IMG/VR virus record: IMGVR_UViG_3300030329_001213
Span: 1-23,506 of that record
DNA from: a virus
Strand: one strand, 5' to 3'
DNA length: 23,506 nucleotides
A model generated the notes under the pieces. It searched no databases and was not told the DNA's origin. It saw only the letters and a list, made by a program, of their open reading frames with translations. Shown here piece after piece: positions 7,043 through 13,414 of the stretch (position 1 is the first letter of the stretch; each line of letters opens with the position of its first letter). Both the position numbers and the translations under genes were made by a program.

Positions 7043-8697
7043 TAATTATCTCCTTCAAAAGGATTATTAACTTCACTCATTCTACCACTATCTTTATCAT
7101 AGTTCAAGTAGCAAGCAACACCTGTATCACCTGTATATCTATTCTTGAGAATACGTATTGTTGTTGTATTAGCTTCCATAGGATCATCAGCTTGTTGATT
7201 ACGTTCCAAGGCTATGACTGCATCAGATAGATGTGCAATAGAAGCAGAGCCACGTAGATGTGAAAGAGATACTTCACGTCCATCTTCATGACCACGATCA
7301 CCACTTGGCCTACGTAGGTGGCTTACAAGCAACAGAGAGATACCTGTTTCTTCTACAAGAGAACGTAACTTGGTCATAAGAATATCAATAGACTTACGTT
7401 CATCACCATTATCTTCTTGCCCTGATACTAAAATAGAAAGATGGTCTAGGATAATCCATTTACATCCAAGCCCTCGTGCCATGTATCGAACACGAGATAG
7501 TATTTCATCATTGGATATAGAACCAAAGTGATCAAAGGCAAAGAACCTTTTAGTTCCTATGGTTTTATCTTGCCACTCACGTAACTGTTCAGGTGTAAAC
7601 TGATCACGTACTTCTCTAATATACAATCGAGCATTGGCTTCAACACTCATAATATTAAATGCAGTATTGCGTACACTTTCTTCCATTGCTAAGACACCAA
7701 TGTTATCTGATGTTTCACTCATGAGATGGTGCATTAGTTCACGCATGATACTTGATTTACCCATACCAGCACCACTTGTAAATGTTATTAGCTCACCAGT
7801 ACGCATACCATAAGTCTTTTCATTAAGACCTTGCCAAGGATATAAACAAGTCTCACAATAGTTTTCATCATAAAGTTTATCGCCAAGGTCATGTAGATTA
7901 ATTATACCAGCAGGTGTAAATGGTTTAGCAGCCCACCATGCTTTCATAAAATCTTCTGCTTTATTAGCCATAAGATATTCATTAGCATCTTTAAGATCCA
8001 TAGACATAATCTTACATTTATTTGGTTCAAAAACTTGTACAAGATCTTGAGCAGCTTGCTTACCTGCTTTATCATTATCAAAACAGATTACTATATTATC
8101 AAATTGATCAAGATACTCAAACGATTGTTTGCAATTAGCAACAGCAGATGCAGCCCCATTCTTCAGGGATACACAAGGCCACTTCGATCCCATCATTTGA
8201 TATGCACTCATGGCATCTACTTCGCCCTCGCATATTGTTATGTACTTACCCTTCTGAGTAAATACATTTTCTCCAAACAGCCCTGCTTTTGATAGCCCAC
8301 CTTCAGACCAAAACTTTTTCTCTTTAACACCACGAATTTTATTACCTATGTGTTCACCATTTCTATCATAATATTTATAACAATGATGTGTAACTTCCCC
8401 TAAGTTTTTCTTAATCATGGTGCCATATAATTTAGCAGTAGCTACATTAATCTTTCTATTATCTATTTCACTATACTCACATTGCTTACTGGAATCGCTT
8501 GCTTTTCCTCCTACTTCAGAGGATATATTAATAATTTTCTTATTGGTCATATTCATGGTAACATTTTCCTTTGGTGGTTTATAAGTTTTACAGCTAAAAC
8601 AATACGTATGTCCATCAGGATAAGTGTAGTTTGCATCTGAAGAATTACATTCAGAACATGGGCCGTGTTTTCCTGATCCCATTTCGTTTGGTCGCAT
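7042..8697 (-). CDS. DNA primase-helicase, T7 gp4-like
   Basis: A 551-residue bifunctional enzyme that primes and unwinds at the phage fork. Domains in order: an N-terminal zinc-binding module with Cys14, Cys17, Cys33 and Cys36; a TOPRIM primase domain with ICEGEVDA (155-162, Glu158) and CFDNDKAG (205-212, Asp207 and Asp209); and a DnaB-type RecA helicase domain with Walker A SGAGMGKSS (308-316), catalytic Glu340 in LAMEE, Walker B IILDH (415-419), LLVSH (456-460) and the C-terminal LRGSASIAHLSDAVIALERN. All key residues are present. The ATG at 8697 has AAGGAG upstream and lies within the end of the preceding small gene. Together with the family A polymerase and SSB it completes a T7-type replisome. 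Confidence 0.95.
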   Translation of the reverse strand: MRPNEMGSGKHGPCSECNSSDANYTYPDGHTYCFSCKTYKPPKENVTMNMTNKKIINISSEVGGKASDSSKQCEYSEIDNRKINVATAKLYGTMIKKNLGEVTHHCYKYYDRNGEHIGNKIRGVKEKKFWSEGGLSKAGLFGENVFTQKGKYITICEGEVDAMSAYQMMGSKWPCVSLKNGAASAVANCKQSFEYLDQFDNIVICFDNDKAGKQAAQDLVQVFEPNKCKIMSMDLKDANEYLMANKAEDFMKAWWAAKPFTPAGIINLHDLGDKLYDENYCETCLYPWQGLNEKTYGMRTGELITFTSGAGMGKSSIMRELMHHLMSETSDNIGVLAMEESVRNTAFNIMSVEANARLYIREVRDQFTPEQLREWQDKTIGTKRFFAFDHFGSISNDEILSRVRYMARGLGCKWIILDHLSILVSGQEDNGDERKSIDILMTKLRSLVEETGISLLLVSHLRRPSGDRGHEDGREVSLSHLRGSASIAHLSDAVIALERNQQADDPMEANTTTIRILKNRYTGDTGVACYLNYDKDSGRMSEVNNPFEGDN

Positions 8698-8842
8698 TTA
8701 GTTTCTCCTTTTTAATTGAATATAAGGACATGCTTGATCTTAACATGTAACATAAGTTATCTCTTTCTTCAAGAGATTCTTTTGCTTCATGCTTGGTTTT
8801 AAACTTACCAATTATTTGATCTTTATATGAGACTACCCACAT
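8651..8842 (-). CDS. Small protein, 63 aa, start at hairpin base
   Basis: An unrecognised protein whose first part (MWVVSYKDQIIGKFKTKHEA) has the strand-helix look of a small phage protein, followed by a basic tail. It overlaps the primase-helicase start by 47 nt. The ATG at 8842 has no Shine-Dalgarno site and touches the base of the hairpin at 8843-8896. It is either controlled by that structure or the true start is internal. The tail overlapping the primase gene lowers confidence. Confidence 0.45.
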   Translation of the reverse strand: MWVVSYKDQIIGKFKTKHEAKESLEERDNLCYMLRSSMSLYSIKKEKLNATKRNGIRKTRPMF

Positions 8843-8896
8843 GATGAGGATTAAATCTCCCGGATCACAAGGGATGAGGGAGATTTAATCTTCATC
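8843..8896 (-). other. Conserved-loop hairpin, copy 1
   Basis: A perfect 13-bp stem (8849-8861 with 8878-8890), extended by six more pairs including one G-U to 8843 and 8896, encloses a 16-nt loop. The loop (8862-8877, plus strand) contains ATCACAAGGGA. No U-tract follows on the minus strand, so it is not an ordinary terminator. The same loop layout recurs at 12,396-12,443. It separates the stop of one small gene from the start of the next. Confidence 0.75.
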
Positions 8897-9070
8897 AAAA
8901 GTCTCCTTCCACAGGTTGTTAACAAAGTCTTCTTTGTCTTTCATGATTTGATTAATTTCTATTTTGGCAAAGTGTTTTGCTTCTTTAATATTATATCCTT
9001 CTTCCTTGTATTCTTTAACAAGGTTCTTAAATAATAAAGCTCTATCTTTTTGCCAAAAGTTTTTAGTCAA
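8885..9070 (-). CDS. Small helical protein, 61 aa (TTG start)
   Basis: The best start is TTG at 9070, immediately after the previous stop (TAG at 9071), with GAAGGTAGAG upstream as a loose ribosome binding site. The protein is charged and helical, with KEYKEEGYNIKEAKHFAKIE and a C-terminal FVNNLWKETFDED. Similar short, lysine- and glutamate-rich proteins occur in many phage early regions with no known function. The stop lies within the right arm of hairpin copy 1. Confidence 0.6.
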   Translation of the reverse strand: MTKNFWQKDRALLFKNLVKEYKEEGYNIKEAKHFAKIEINQIMKDKEDFVNNLWKETFDED

Positions 9071-9259
9071 CTAAGTATCTCTACCTTCTTTAAGTTCAGC
9101 CCATAAATTATTTGGACTTACTTCTTTTTTTATTTCAGACAACTCTCTCTTTAATTGTTTAATTGTTTCTCCTTGACGTTTATTAAGTGTTCTCAATGTA
9201 TTTATATTTTTATTTAATTGATTAACAATAATATTGTATTCTTTAATGCAGTCTGTCAA
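9071..9259 (-). CDS. Small coiled-coil protein, 62 aa (TTG start)
   Basis: Starts with TTG at 9259, supported by AAGGAG 9 nt upstream; there is no in-frame ATG nearby. Residues about 8-48 form a likely coiled coil (NQLNKNINTLRTLNKRQGET and IKQLKRELSEIKKEV). It overlaps the upstream gene by 17 nt. No function can be given; a small oligomer is likely. Confidence 0.6.
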   Translation of the reverse strand: MTDCIKEYNIIVNQLNKNINTLRTLNKRQGETIKQLKRELSEIKKEVSPNNLWAELKEGRDT

Positions 9260-9446
9260 TTAGAATATCTCCTTCTTCTGAACCTTCAGGCATCTCCATA
9301 CCAAGATCTCCTAAAAATTTTACAGCTTCTCCTTTAGTATTAAATTTTATAGGAAATCCTTTAGCACTTGTTAGTATGTCGAACCTATCAAAAACTTCTA
9401 TATCTTCATGAGCTTCGTTCATAATGTTTTGTACTATAATAAACAT
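9243..9446 (-). CDS. Hypothetical protein, 67 aa
   Basis: The start is taken as ATG 9446, which overlaps the upstream stop as TGATG, a re-initiation arrangement. The N-terminus is hydrophobic (MFIIVQNIMNEAHED), followed by a KGEAVKFLGDLGMEMPEGSE segment and an acidic end. No family recognised. Confidence 0.6.
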   Translation of the reverse strand: MFIIVQNIMNEAHEDIEVFDRFDILTSAKGFPIKFNTKGEAVKFLGDLGMEMPEGSEEGDILIDRLH

Positions 9447-9697
9447 CAAACACTAACCAACCAATCATTTTTATCAGATTTTTCACGACATGATGGACAC
9501 CTCATTGATGCCCATGAGAAGTTGTGTACTAATTCTAGCTCACTACATACAGGACAGATAATAATTTTACCTTTCTTACCAGCCCTTGTATAACGATCAA
9601 CATTTTTAAATCCATCTTTATAAATGTTTAACTTTGACTTACCATTCACATTAATCTTTAGTGCATTAAATAACCATTCAAAAAAATCTTTTTTCAT
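9446..9697 (-). CDS. Small zinc-ribbon protein, 83 aa
   Basis: Contains two Cys pairs, CPVC (about 48-51) and CPSC (about 67-70), forming a probable zinc ribbon, preceded by a basic region (RAGKKGKIIICPV). Zinc ribbons of this kind in phages bind nucleic acid or protein; no specific family is recognised. The start ATG at 9697 overlaps the previous stop (9694) as ATGA. The downstream neighbour is coupled by TGATG. Confidence 0.68.
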   Translation of the reverse strand: MKKDFFEWLFNALKINVNGKSKLNIYKDGFKNVDRYTRAGKKGKIIICPVCSELELVHNFSWASMRCPSCREKSDKNDWLVSV

Positions 9698-9885
9698 TTT
9701 TTAAATCTCCTTCTACGAACAAACTTACCCATGTCTCTCTCAGTAAAACATATTTCTTTTTCAATAGCTGTTCTTATTGCAATTAAACATTTTATTTTTT
9801 CAGAAAAATCCATTGCATTAAATTCTTTTTTCATAATCAATACAGGAATTTCATTTTCTTTAGACACTTCCATGACAACAGACAT
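9694..9885 (-). CDS. Small basic protein, 63 aa
   Basis: ATG 9885 has AAGGAG 7 nt upstream and shares its A with the upstream stop (TAATG). A methionine-rich N-terminus is followed by an amphipathic helix (FSEKIKCLIAIRTAIEKEI) and a strongly basic C-terminus (GKFVRRRRFKK) that could bind nucleic acid. Not recognised. Confidence 0.62.
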   Translation of the reverse strand: MSVVMEVSKENEIPVLIMKKEFNAMDFSEKIKCLIAIRTAIEKEICFTERDMGKFVRRRRFKK

Positions 9886-10052
9886 TACTTATCTCCTTGT
9901 TCTTCAAGACCATTGAGAAAACTATTTATATCAGATAGTTTAATATCAGTCAATTGATTTACTTTGATACCTGAAAAAGTTACTACTGATACTACATAAT
10001 CTGCTAACATTTTAGGTATGTCTCCATAGGATTTAAAATTATAATGAGTCAT
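9885..10052 (-). CDS. Small protein, 55 aa
   Basis: An open frame from ATG 10052 (ATGA overlap with the upstream gene) to TAA at 9885 (TAATG overlap with the next). It begins MTHYNFKSYGDIPKMLADYV and ends with NSFLNGLEEQGDK. Overlaps on both sides make it convincing as a gene although no motif is recognised and the ribosome binding site is weak. Confidence 0.58.
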   Translation of the reverse strand: MTHYNFKSYGDIPKMLADYVVSVVTFSGIKVNQLTDIKLSDINSFLNGLEEQGDK

Positions 10053-10252
10053 AATAATTTCTCTTGCTTATCTTCAGCTACAGGTTCTTCATTAATCTTT
10101 AATATACATTTACCATCTTTGGCATATAAATATATTATATCATAATATTTACCATCTTGCAACTCAACATATAACATTTTATTTAGATCTGCAAGTCTAT
10201 CTTTATTATAAGATATTAAAGCACTTATTACATTAGAAGAAGTGATTGACAT
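10049..10252 (-). CDS. Small protein, 67 aa
   Basis: The frame stays open to 10,321, but that extension would run through the tRNA-like element. ATG 10252, with AAAGGA about 8 nt upstream, is the supported start. The protein has an N-terminal helix (NVISALISYNKDRLADLNKM) and strands with DGKYYDIIYLYAKDGK. Not recognised. Confidence 0.62.
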   Translation of the reverse strand: MSITSSNVISALISYNKDRLADLNKMLYVELQDGKYYDIIYLYAKDGKCILKINEEPVAEDKQEKLL

Positions 10253-10277
10253 ACTAATTTCCTTTCGATAAATAAGA

Positions 10278-10370
10278 TAGAAGGGAGGGGAATCGAACCC
10301 CTCATTACAGGCCATCACCACCTGCTATTCCTTAGTGATGCTTCCAGAATATAAACTCTCCAGACCTTCC
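10278..10370 (-). ncRNA. tRNA-like element (canonical T-arm and acceptor, non-canonical middle)
   Basis: The minus strand has a textbook T-arm, AGGGG-TTCGATT-CCCCT (10302-10286), followed by CCCTTCT and a discriminator A (10278). A matching 5' strand GGAAGGT lies at 10370-10364 and pairs at six of seven positions including one G-U. The 93-nt length fits a type II tRNA. However, I cannot place a normal D-arm or an anticodon loop with U33; instead the middle forms an 8-bp hairpin (CATCACTA with TGGTGATG, 10340-10313). CCA is not encoded. It fills a 126-nt gap in a region where genes otherwise overlap. It could be a degenerate tRNA, a tRNA mimic, or a tRNA-derived attachment-site remnant. Confidence 0.45.
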
Positions 10371-10378
10371 AGTATTCA

Positions 10379-11296
10379 TTAAGCTGCTTGTAACATTTTC
10401 CAATCGTCAGAGTCAAGCATTTTTCTTACAGCATCTTCACGATTAACTCTTTTGTTATGCTGTTTACTTTCTCTCTTGCCATCATCAACATGGGTTGACC
10501 ATGCAGTTGCTGCTTGATATGCAGTCCACAAAGAACCTTTCATTTGTGTACCATACTTTTCGTATAGTCCTCGACCATGTACATGTTGATTTTCTTTATC
10601 AAAGATCTTCATAAGATTAGATAATACAATTTTATTACCTACATTCTTACGTTTAACATTATCCAATCGTTTGGCTAATGTATTGGTAAATAAAGATATA
10701 GCTTTATCTCTACTAAGCTCAGTATTATACCATCGTTTCATTTCACTTAGACCATCACCTGCTATATATTCAGATGCTGCTTTTATCTTTGCACCAAAAG
10801 AAACAGGACTGAAGTTCTTGGTATGTCTACCATATACATAAGCTAACTTATTACCATTAACTAAAGTATTGAAACAAAAAGCTCTGAACAAACCCATCAT
10901 ACCATTGTTCGCCCATGTTCTGTTATGACTTGTACGAAAGACAAACTGTGGTATAACTAAACCTTTACCATCTATGTTCTGTGCATGTGCTGGAAACTTG
11001 GCAATTAATTCCATTTTATTTCCACGATCATATACATTGGTTTGAAATTCTGCATCAGTAAGATCCAGACCAGCTAGGTTTAAAGCTTCTTCAATCTGAT
11101 CTACAATCGTAAGATATTGTACAGGTTCATAGCTCTCGGTAACAACAGCCATTAATTCTTTTGTATCTTTACGTCGAAGACCCATACCAATATCAGGACT
11201 CATCTCTTCATTATAAAGTACATGTTCAGGAGTTTCATTTACAAACTCTAAAGGGAATTTCTCAACTTGAAAATTTAGTACATCACGATTAAACAT
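10379..11296 (-). CDS. DUF932 phage/plasmid-like protein
   Basis: A 305-residue member of DUF932 (TIGR03299, phage/plasmid-like protein), recognised from MGLRRKDTKELMAVVTESYEPVQ, FQTNVYDRGNKMELIAKFPA, and VFRTSHNRTWA followed by FRAFCFNTLV. The family is widespread on phages and plasmids, often near replication or recombination genes; no enzymatic activity is established. The start chosen is ATG 11296, with AAGGAG 7 nt upstream; the frame extends to an ATG at 11,347 inside the preceding gene. It overlaps that gene by 8 nt. The tRNA-like element follows its stop. Confidence 0.85.
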   Translation of the reverse strand: MFNRDVLNFQVEKFPLEFVNETPEHVLYNEEMSPDIGMGLRRKDTKELMAVVTESYEPVQYLTIVDQIEEALNLAGLDLTDAEFQTNVYDRGNKMELIAKFPAHAQNIDGKGLVIPQFVFRTSHNRTWANNGMMGLFRAFCFNTLVNGNKLAYVYGRHTKNFSPVSFGAKIKAASEYIAGDGLSEMKRWYNTELSRDKAISLFTNTLAKRLDNVKRKNVGNKIVLSNLMKIFDKENQHVHGRGLYEKYGTQMKGSLWTAYQAATAWSTHVDDGKRESKQHNKRVNREDAVRKMLDSDDWKMLQAA

Positions 11297-11483
11297 CTTC
11301 TTCTCCTTTTGGACATTCTTGGTTAATAATTCTAACAGGTCTTTCATTACTATAAAAACAAGTTAACTTCATTTCTTCTCCTTGGTCAGTTATAATTGAA
11401 ACATCTACCCAGTTACAGCCTTTCTCTGAGTACTGATCTTTTGTAAGAATAATATCTTTTACTTTGTGAAAGTTAAGATCCAT
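11289..11483 (-). CDS. Hypothetical protein, 64 aa
   Basis: A small strand-rich protein with VDVSIITDQGEEMKLTCFYS in the middle. ATG 11483 has AAGGA about 7 nt upstream. Its last codons overlap the ribosome binding site and start of the DUF932 gene, suggesting coupled expression. Not recognised. Confidence 0.6.
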   Translation of the reverse strand: MDLNFHKVKDIILTKDQYSEKGCNWVDVSIITDQGEEMKLTCFYSNERPVRIINQECPKGEEDV

Positions 11484-11507
11484 ATTAAATTCCTTATTTA
11501 GAGTTTA

Positions 11508-11705
11508 TCAAACTAATTGTACACTTATTGTATTAGAATAGTCAAGCTTTACCTCACTTTCATTTTCATATTGATATGTTGGTTCATAGTATTCAAGCTC
11601 ACCAGTGCCTTCACATTCACGACATTGATCTGGTATAGTTTTGTATCCGTAAAGTTTTCCAGCACCATTGCAATCCTCACATTCTTTTACAATAACCCAA
11701 GTCAT
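11508..11705 (-). CDS. Small DnaJ-type zinc-finger protein, 65 aa
   Basis: Two copies of the CxxCxGxG motif are present: CEDCNGAG (about 9-16) and CRECEGTG (about 28-35). This is half of the four-repeat zinc-finger domain of DnaJ (Hsp40), with no J domain. Stand-alone mini-fingers like this occur in phages and are thought to bind protein or nucleic acid; the client here is unknown. The C-terminal half is acidic and tyrosine-rich. ATG 11705 overlaps the upstream stop as ATGA. Confidence 0.72.
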   Translation of the reverse strand: MTWVIVKECEDCNGAGKLYGYKTIPDQCRECEGTGELEYYEPTYQYENESEVKLDYSNTISVQLV

Positions 11706-11887
11706 TTATATGTGTCCCTTGTTACTGTTATTTTCCATTTCCATTCGCCTTTAATGGGTTCATCAGATGTAACTATCTGACATTGATTAAATTCTTTTAC
11801 TCCTTTCAATCTTTTTAATATTATTTCACCAATAGTTAGTTGATCATCACGATCAAAGCCATCACTAAGTGTGATTTGTTTTACCAT
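11702..11887 (-). CDS. Small protein, 61 aa, paralogue A
   Basis: The start is ATG 11887, just past the upstream stop; the longer frame to 11,947 would run back through the upstream gene. The core DDQLTIGEIILKRLKGVKEF and the C-terminal WKWKITVTRDT are closely shared with the gene at 12079-12234, so the two arose by duplication. No domain is recognised. The core looks like one helix flanked by strands. Confidence 0.62.
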   Translation of the reverse strand: MVKQITLSDGFDRDDQLTIGEIILKRLKGVKEFNQCQIVTSDEPIKGEWKWKITVTRDTYK

Positions 11888-11888
11888 A

Positions 11889-12077
11889 TTAATGCTCAAC
11901 TTCTTTTCCTTTACATGTTTTAATAACCCACAATCCTTTGATATCATTAAGAAAACTCATGTCTTGATTGTTGTCAACCATACATTGTAGTGCTTCTTGT
12001 AATGTCATATCCCATCGGTCACTTATTAACCATTCGAGTTGATCCCAACCTTTAATTACTACAGTTCTATTACTCAT
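11889..12077 (-). CDS. Hypothetical protein, 62 aa
   Basis: ATG 12077 has GGAG 6 nt upstream. The protein contains WDQLEWLISDRWDMTLQEAL with several tryptophans and a helical centre; no family recognised. It lies between the two duplicated genes, separated by 1 nt on each side, and may have been part of the same gene set that expanded. Confidence 0.62.
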   Translation of the reverse strand: MSNRTVVIKGWDQLEWLISDRWDMTLQEALQCMVDNNQDMSFLNDIKGLWVIKTCKGKEVEH

Positions 12078-12078
12078 A

Positions 12079-12234
12079 TTAATCTCCCTTTGTTACTATT
12101 ATTTTCCACGACAATTGAAATTTATCATGATTAAAATCTTCTATACCTTCTAATCTTTTTAATATTATTTCACCTATAGTTAATTGTTCATCATCGTTAA
12201 AACATTCTTGGATTAAATCTAGTCTTTCTAACAT
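12079..12234 (-). CDS. Small protein, 51 aa, paralogue B
   Basis: An open frame from ATG 12234 (GGGAG upstream) to TAA at 12079. Its DDEQLTIGEIILKRLEGIEDF and WKIIVTKGD match paralogue A at 11702-11887 almost residue for residue. The N-terminus differs (MLERLDLIQECFN). Similarity to the neighbour supports both as real genes. Confidence 0.65.
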   Translation of the reverse strand: MLERLDLIQECFNDDEQLTIGEIILKRLEGIEDFNHDKFQLSWKIIVTKGD

Positions 12235-12235
12235 A

Positions 12236-12379
12236 TTAATCTCCCTCTTCATACCTAGCTAATGCCATATCAGTTGCTGCATGTTCAGCTTCACCTTTGC
12301 TCATACCATTTCCTATTAATTCTTCATAAGCTTCCTCCCAAAAACGCATTAATCTTTCTTCATTCCACATACAAGACAT
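12236..12379 (-). CDS. Small protein, 47 aa
   Basis: ATG 12379 has AAGGA 7 nt upstream; a second ATG at 12384 is out of frame and gives only 11 codons. The peptide is helical and acidic (MRFWEEAYEELIGNGMSKGE, then AEHAATDMALARYEEGD). It follows hairpin copy 2 by 16 nt. Not recognised; length and ribosome binding site are the evidence. Confidence 0.55.
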   Translation of the reverse strand: MSCMWNEERLMRFWEEAYEELIGNGMSKGEAEHAATDMALARYEEGD

Positions 12380-12395
12380 ATCATTTCCTTTCAAG

Positions 12396-12443
12396 ATCTA
12401 TATAATCCCCCATATCACAAGGGAGGTGGGGGATTATATAGAT
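12396..12443 (-). other. Conserved-loop hairpin, copy 2
   Basis: A perfect 16-bp stem (12396-12411 with 12428-12443) closes a 16-nt loop, 12412-12427, that contains ATCACAAGGGA at the same loop position as copy 1 (8843-8896). Stem sequences differ between the copies while pairing is kept. No U-tract follows on the minus strand. The ribosome binding site of the next gene starts a few bases downstream. Confidence 0.78.
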
Positions 12444-12456
12444 TGTTATTATTATA

Positions 12457-12678
12457 TTAATTTCTTCTCCATTTTACATCACTCATACCAAGTGTCAACC
12501 TTGATGGTTCTTCTTCATTAAAAGATGAACCTATTATAGTACATAGTGATTTACTATATACTATTTCATAAGGTTCACCATAATCATCAAAGTATGATTC
12601 TAATATTACATCATTGAGTGCTTTCTGTTTAGCTGCCCAATTATATGTTAAGATCCAACTACCTTTATCTGTTAACAT
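12457..12678 (-). CDS. Hypothetical protein, 73 aa
   Basis: A protein with SWILTYNWAAKQKALNDVIL, an acidic YFDDYGEPYEIVYS stretch and a basic end (DVKWRRN). ATG 12678 overlaps the upstream gene by 14 nt; the ribosome binding site is weak, so coupling is likely. Not recognised. Confidence 0.62.
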   Translation of the reverse strand: MLTDKGSWILTYNWAAKQKALNDVILESYFDDYGEPYEIVYSKSLCTIIGSSFNEEEPSRLTLGMSDVKWRRN

Positions 12679-12847
12679 ATTTAGAACTTTCTTTTACTAC
12701 ATAACAAAATTGTTTTTGACAACTTTGATTAGCCCATTGACGCATTACTTCCTGATACTTTGTAGAATTATCAAAGTCAGATAACATAAAGTCTTTAAAC
12801 TCTTTATCATTAGCAGGAATATCTTTGGTCATATTAATTATTTTCAT
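12665..12847 (-). CDS. Hypothetical protein, 60 aa
   Basis: The start is ATG 12847 with GGAG 7 nt upstream. The frame is open to 12,895, but that extension reads through the terminator hairpin and is not used. The peptide begins MKIINMTKDIPANDKEF and contains WANQSCQKQFCYVVKES. Not recognised. It is the first gene after a strong terminator, so it depends on readthrough or a promoter I cannot identify. Confidence 0.62.
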   Translation of the reverse strand: MKIINMTKDIPANDKEFKDFMLSDFDNSTKYQEVMRQWANQSCQKQFCYVVKESSKYVNR

Positions 12848-12862
12848 AGGTAACTCCGTAAT

Positions 12863-12898
12863 AAAAAAAGAGAGTAAGTACCCGAAGGTACTCACTCT
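12863..12898 (-). terminator. Intrinsic terminator with UUCG tetraloop
   Basis: On the minus strand AGAGTGAGTACC, the loop TTCG, and GGTACTTACTCT form a 12-bp stem with one G-U pair, capped by the extra-stable C(UUCG)G tetraloop. A run of seven U encoded at 12863-12869 follows. It ends the transcript of the gene at 12926-13276. Confidence 0.88.
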
Positions 12899-12925
12899 AG
12901 GTTGATCTAAGTATCGGGAGATTAC

Positions 12926-13276
12926 TTAGATAATTTCATATGGAATATCACTTCCTGTATCCCCAATAGTATTGTTACGAGATGGAACATTACTATGTAC
13001 ATTCACAAGCTTATCCATATCTCTTACTGGAAAGTCACTAGGTAAGTTTCTAATACCATCAGTCACTATTGCTTCATGACCTACTATAATATCAGTACCT
13101 TTCACAGTATAAAACTTTACAATACCAAAGCCAGCTTCTTTTACTTTAGCGAAGTTAGCTTTCATAGCATTACGATCACCCGTATTAGGCATTTCTTTCC
13201 ATTCAGGTTTCTTTGCCTTATGATCATAATATTTCCACACTTGACTACTCATAATATTTGTATACGAAAAAGACAT
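12926..13276 (-). CDS. Hypothetical protein, 116 aa, with structured leader
   Basis: A protein with an N-terminal YYDHKAKKPEWKEMPNTGDR, a basic helix (MKANFAKVKEAGFGIVKFYT) and a strand segment TDIIVGHEAIVTDGIRNLPS. I recognise no family. GGAG lies 8 nt before ATG 13276. It is insulated: a structured leader sits upstream (13298-13377), a hairpin with a U-run precedes that, and a UUCG terminator follows the gene. That arrangement suggests individually regulated expression (inference). Confidence 0.7.
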   Translation of the reverse strand: MSFSYTNIMSSQVWKYYDHKAKKPEWKEMPNTGDRNAMKANFAKVKEAGFGIVKFYTVKGTDIIVGHEAIVTDGIRNLPSDFPVRDMDKLVNVHSNVPSRNNTIGDTGSDIPYEII

Positions 13277-13297
13277 AATATGTCTCCTATAATTGTA

Positions 13298-13377
13298 CTG
13301 CTATCATCCCCTAGCAGCATGGGGGTGTGTGTGCCGAGCATCGCCCGACTCATTGGAGAAGGGGCGATGTAAGGCAC
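13298..13377 (-). promoter_or_regulatory. Structured leader RNA, riboswitch-like candidate
   Basis: Two hairpins lie in the leader of the gene at 12926-13276. The larger pairs GTGCC with GGCAC (13331-13335, 13373-13377) and CATCGCCC with GGGCGATG (13339-13346, 13362-13369) across a symmetric 3x3 internal loop. The smaller pairs CTGCTA with TAGCAG (13298-13303, 13312-13317). Its minus-strand loop GGGGATGA can pair with the upstream CCCCC (13321-13325), giving an H-type pseudoknot. It does not match any riboswitch consensus I know. The RBS is about 10 nt downstream. Confidence 0.55.
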
Positions 13378-13393
13378 AGGAAAGGGAAGCTCC

Positions 13394-13414
13394 AAAAACT
13401 CATCAGTAATGAGT
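13394..13414 (-). terminator. Weak intrinsic terminator
   Basis: ACTCAT and ATGAGT (13398-13403, 13409-13414) form a 6-bp stem with a 5-nt loop, followed on the minus strand by a short U-run. It overlaps the stop codon of the small membrane protein gene. The stem is short, so termination would be partial. Confidence 0.4.

Noticed and set aside
10253-10321. N-terminal extension of the gene at 10049-10252
   Set aside because: It would translate the T-arm of the tRNA-like element; ATG 10252 has a ribosome binding site.
12848-12895. N-terminal extension of the gene at 12665-12847
   Set aside because: It reads through the UUCG terminator hairpin and has no ribosome binding site, while ATG 12847 has a good one.
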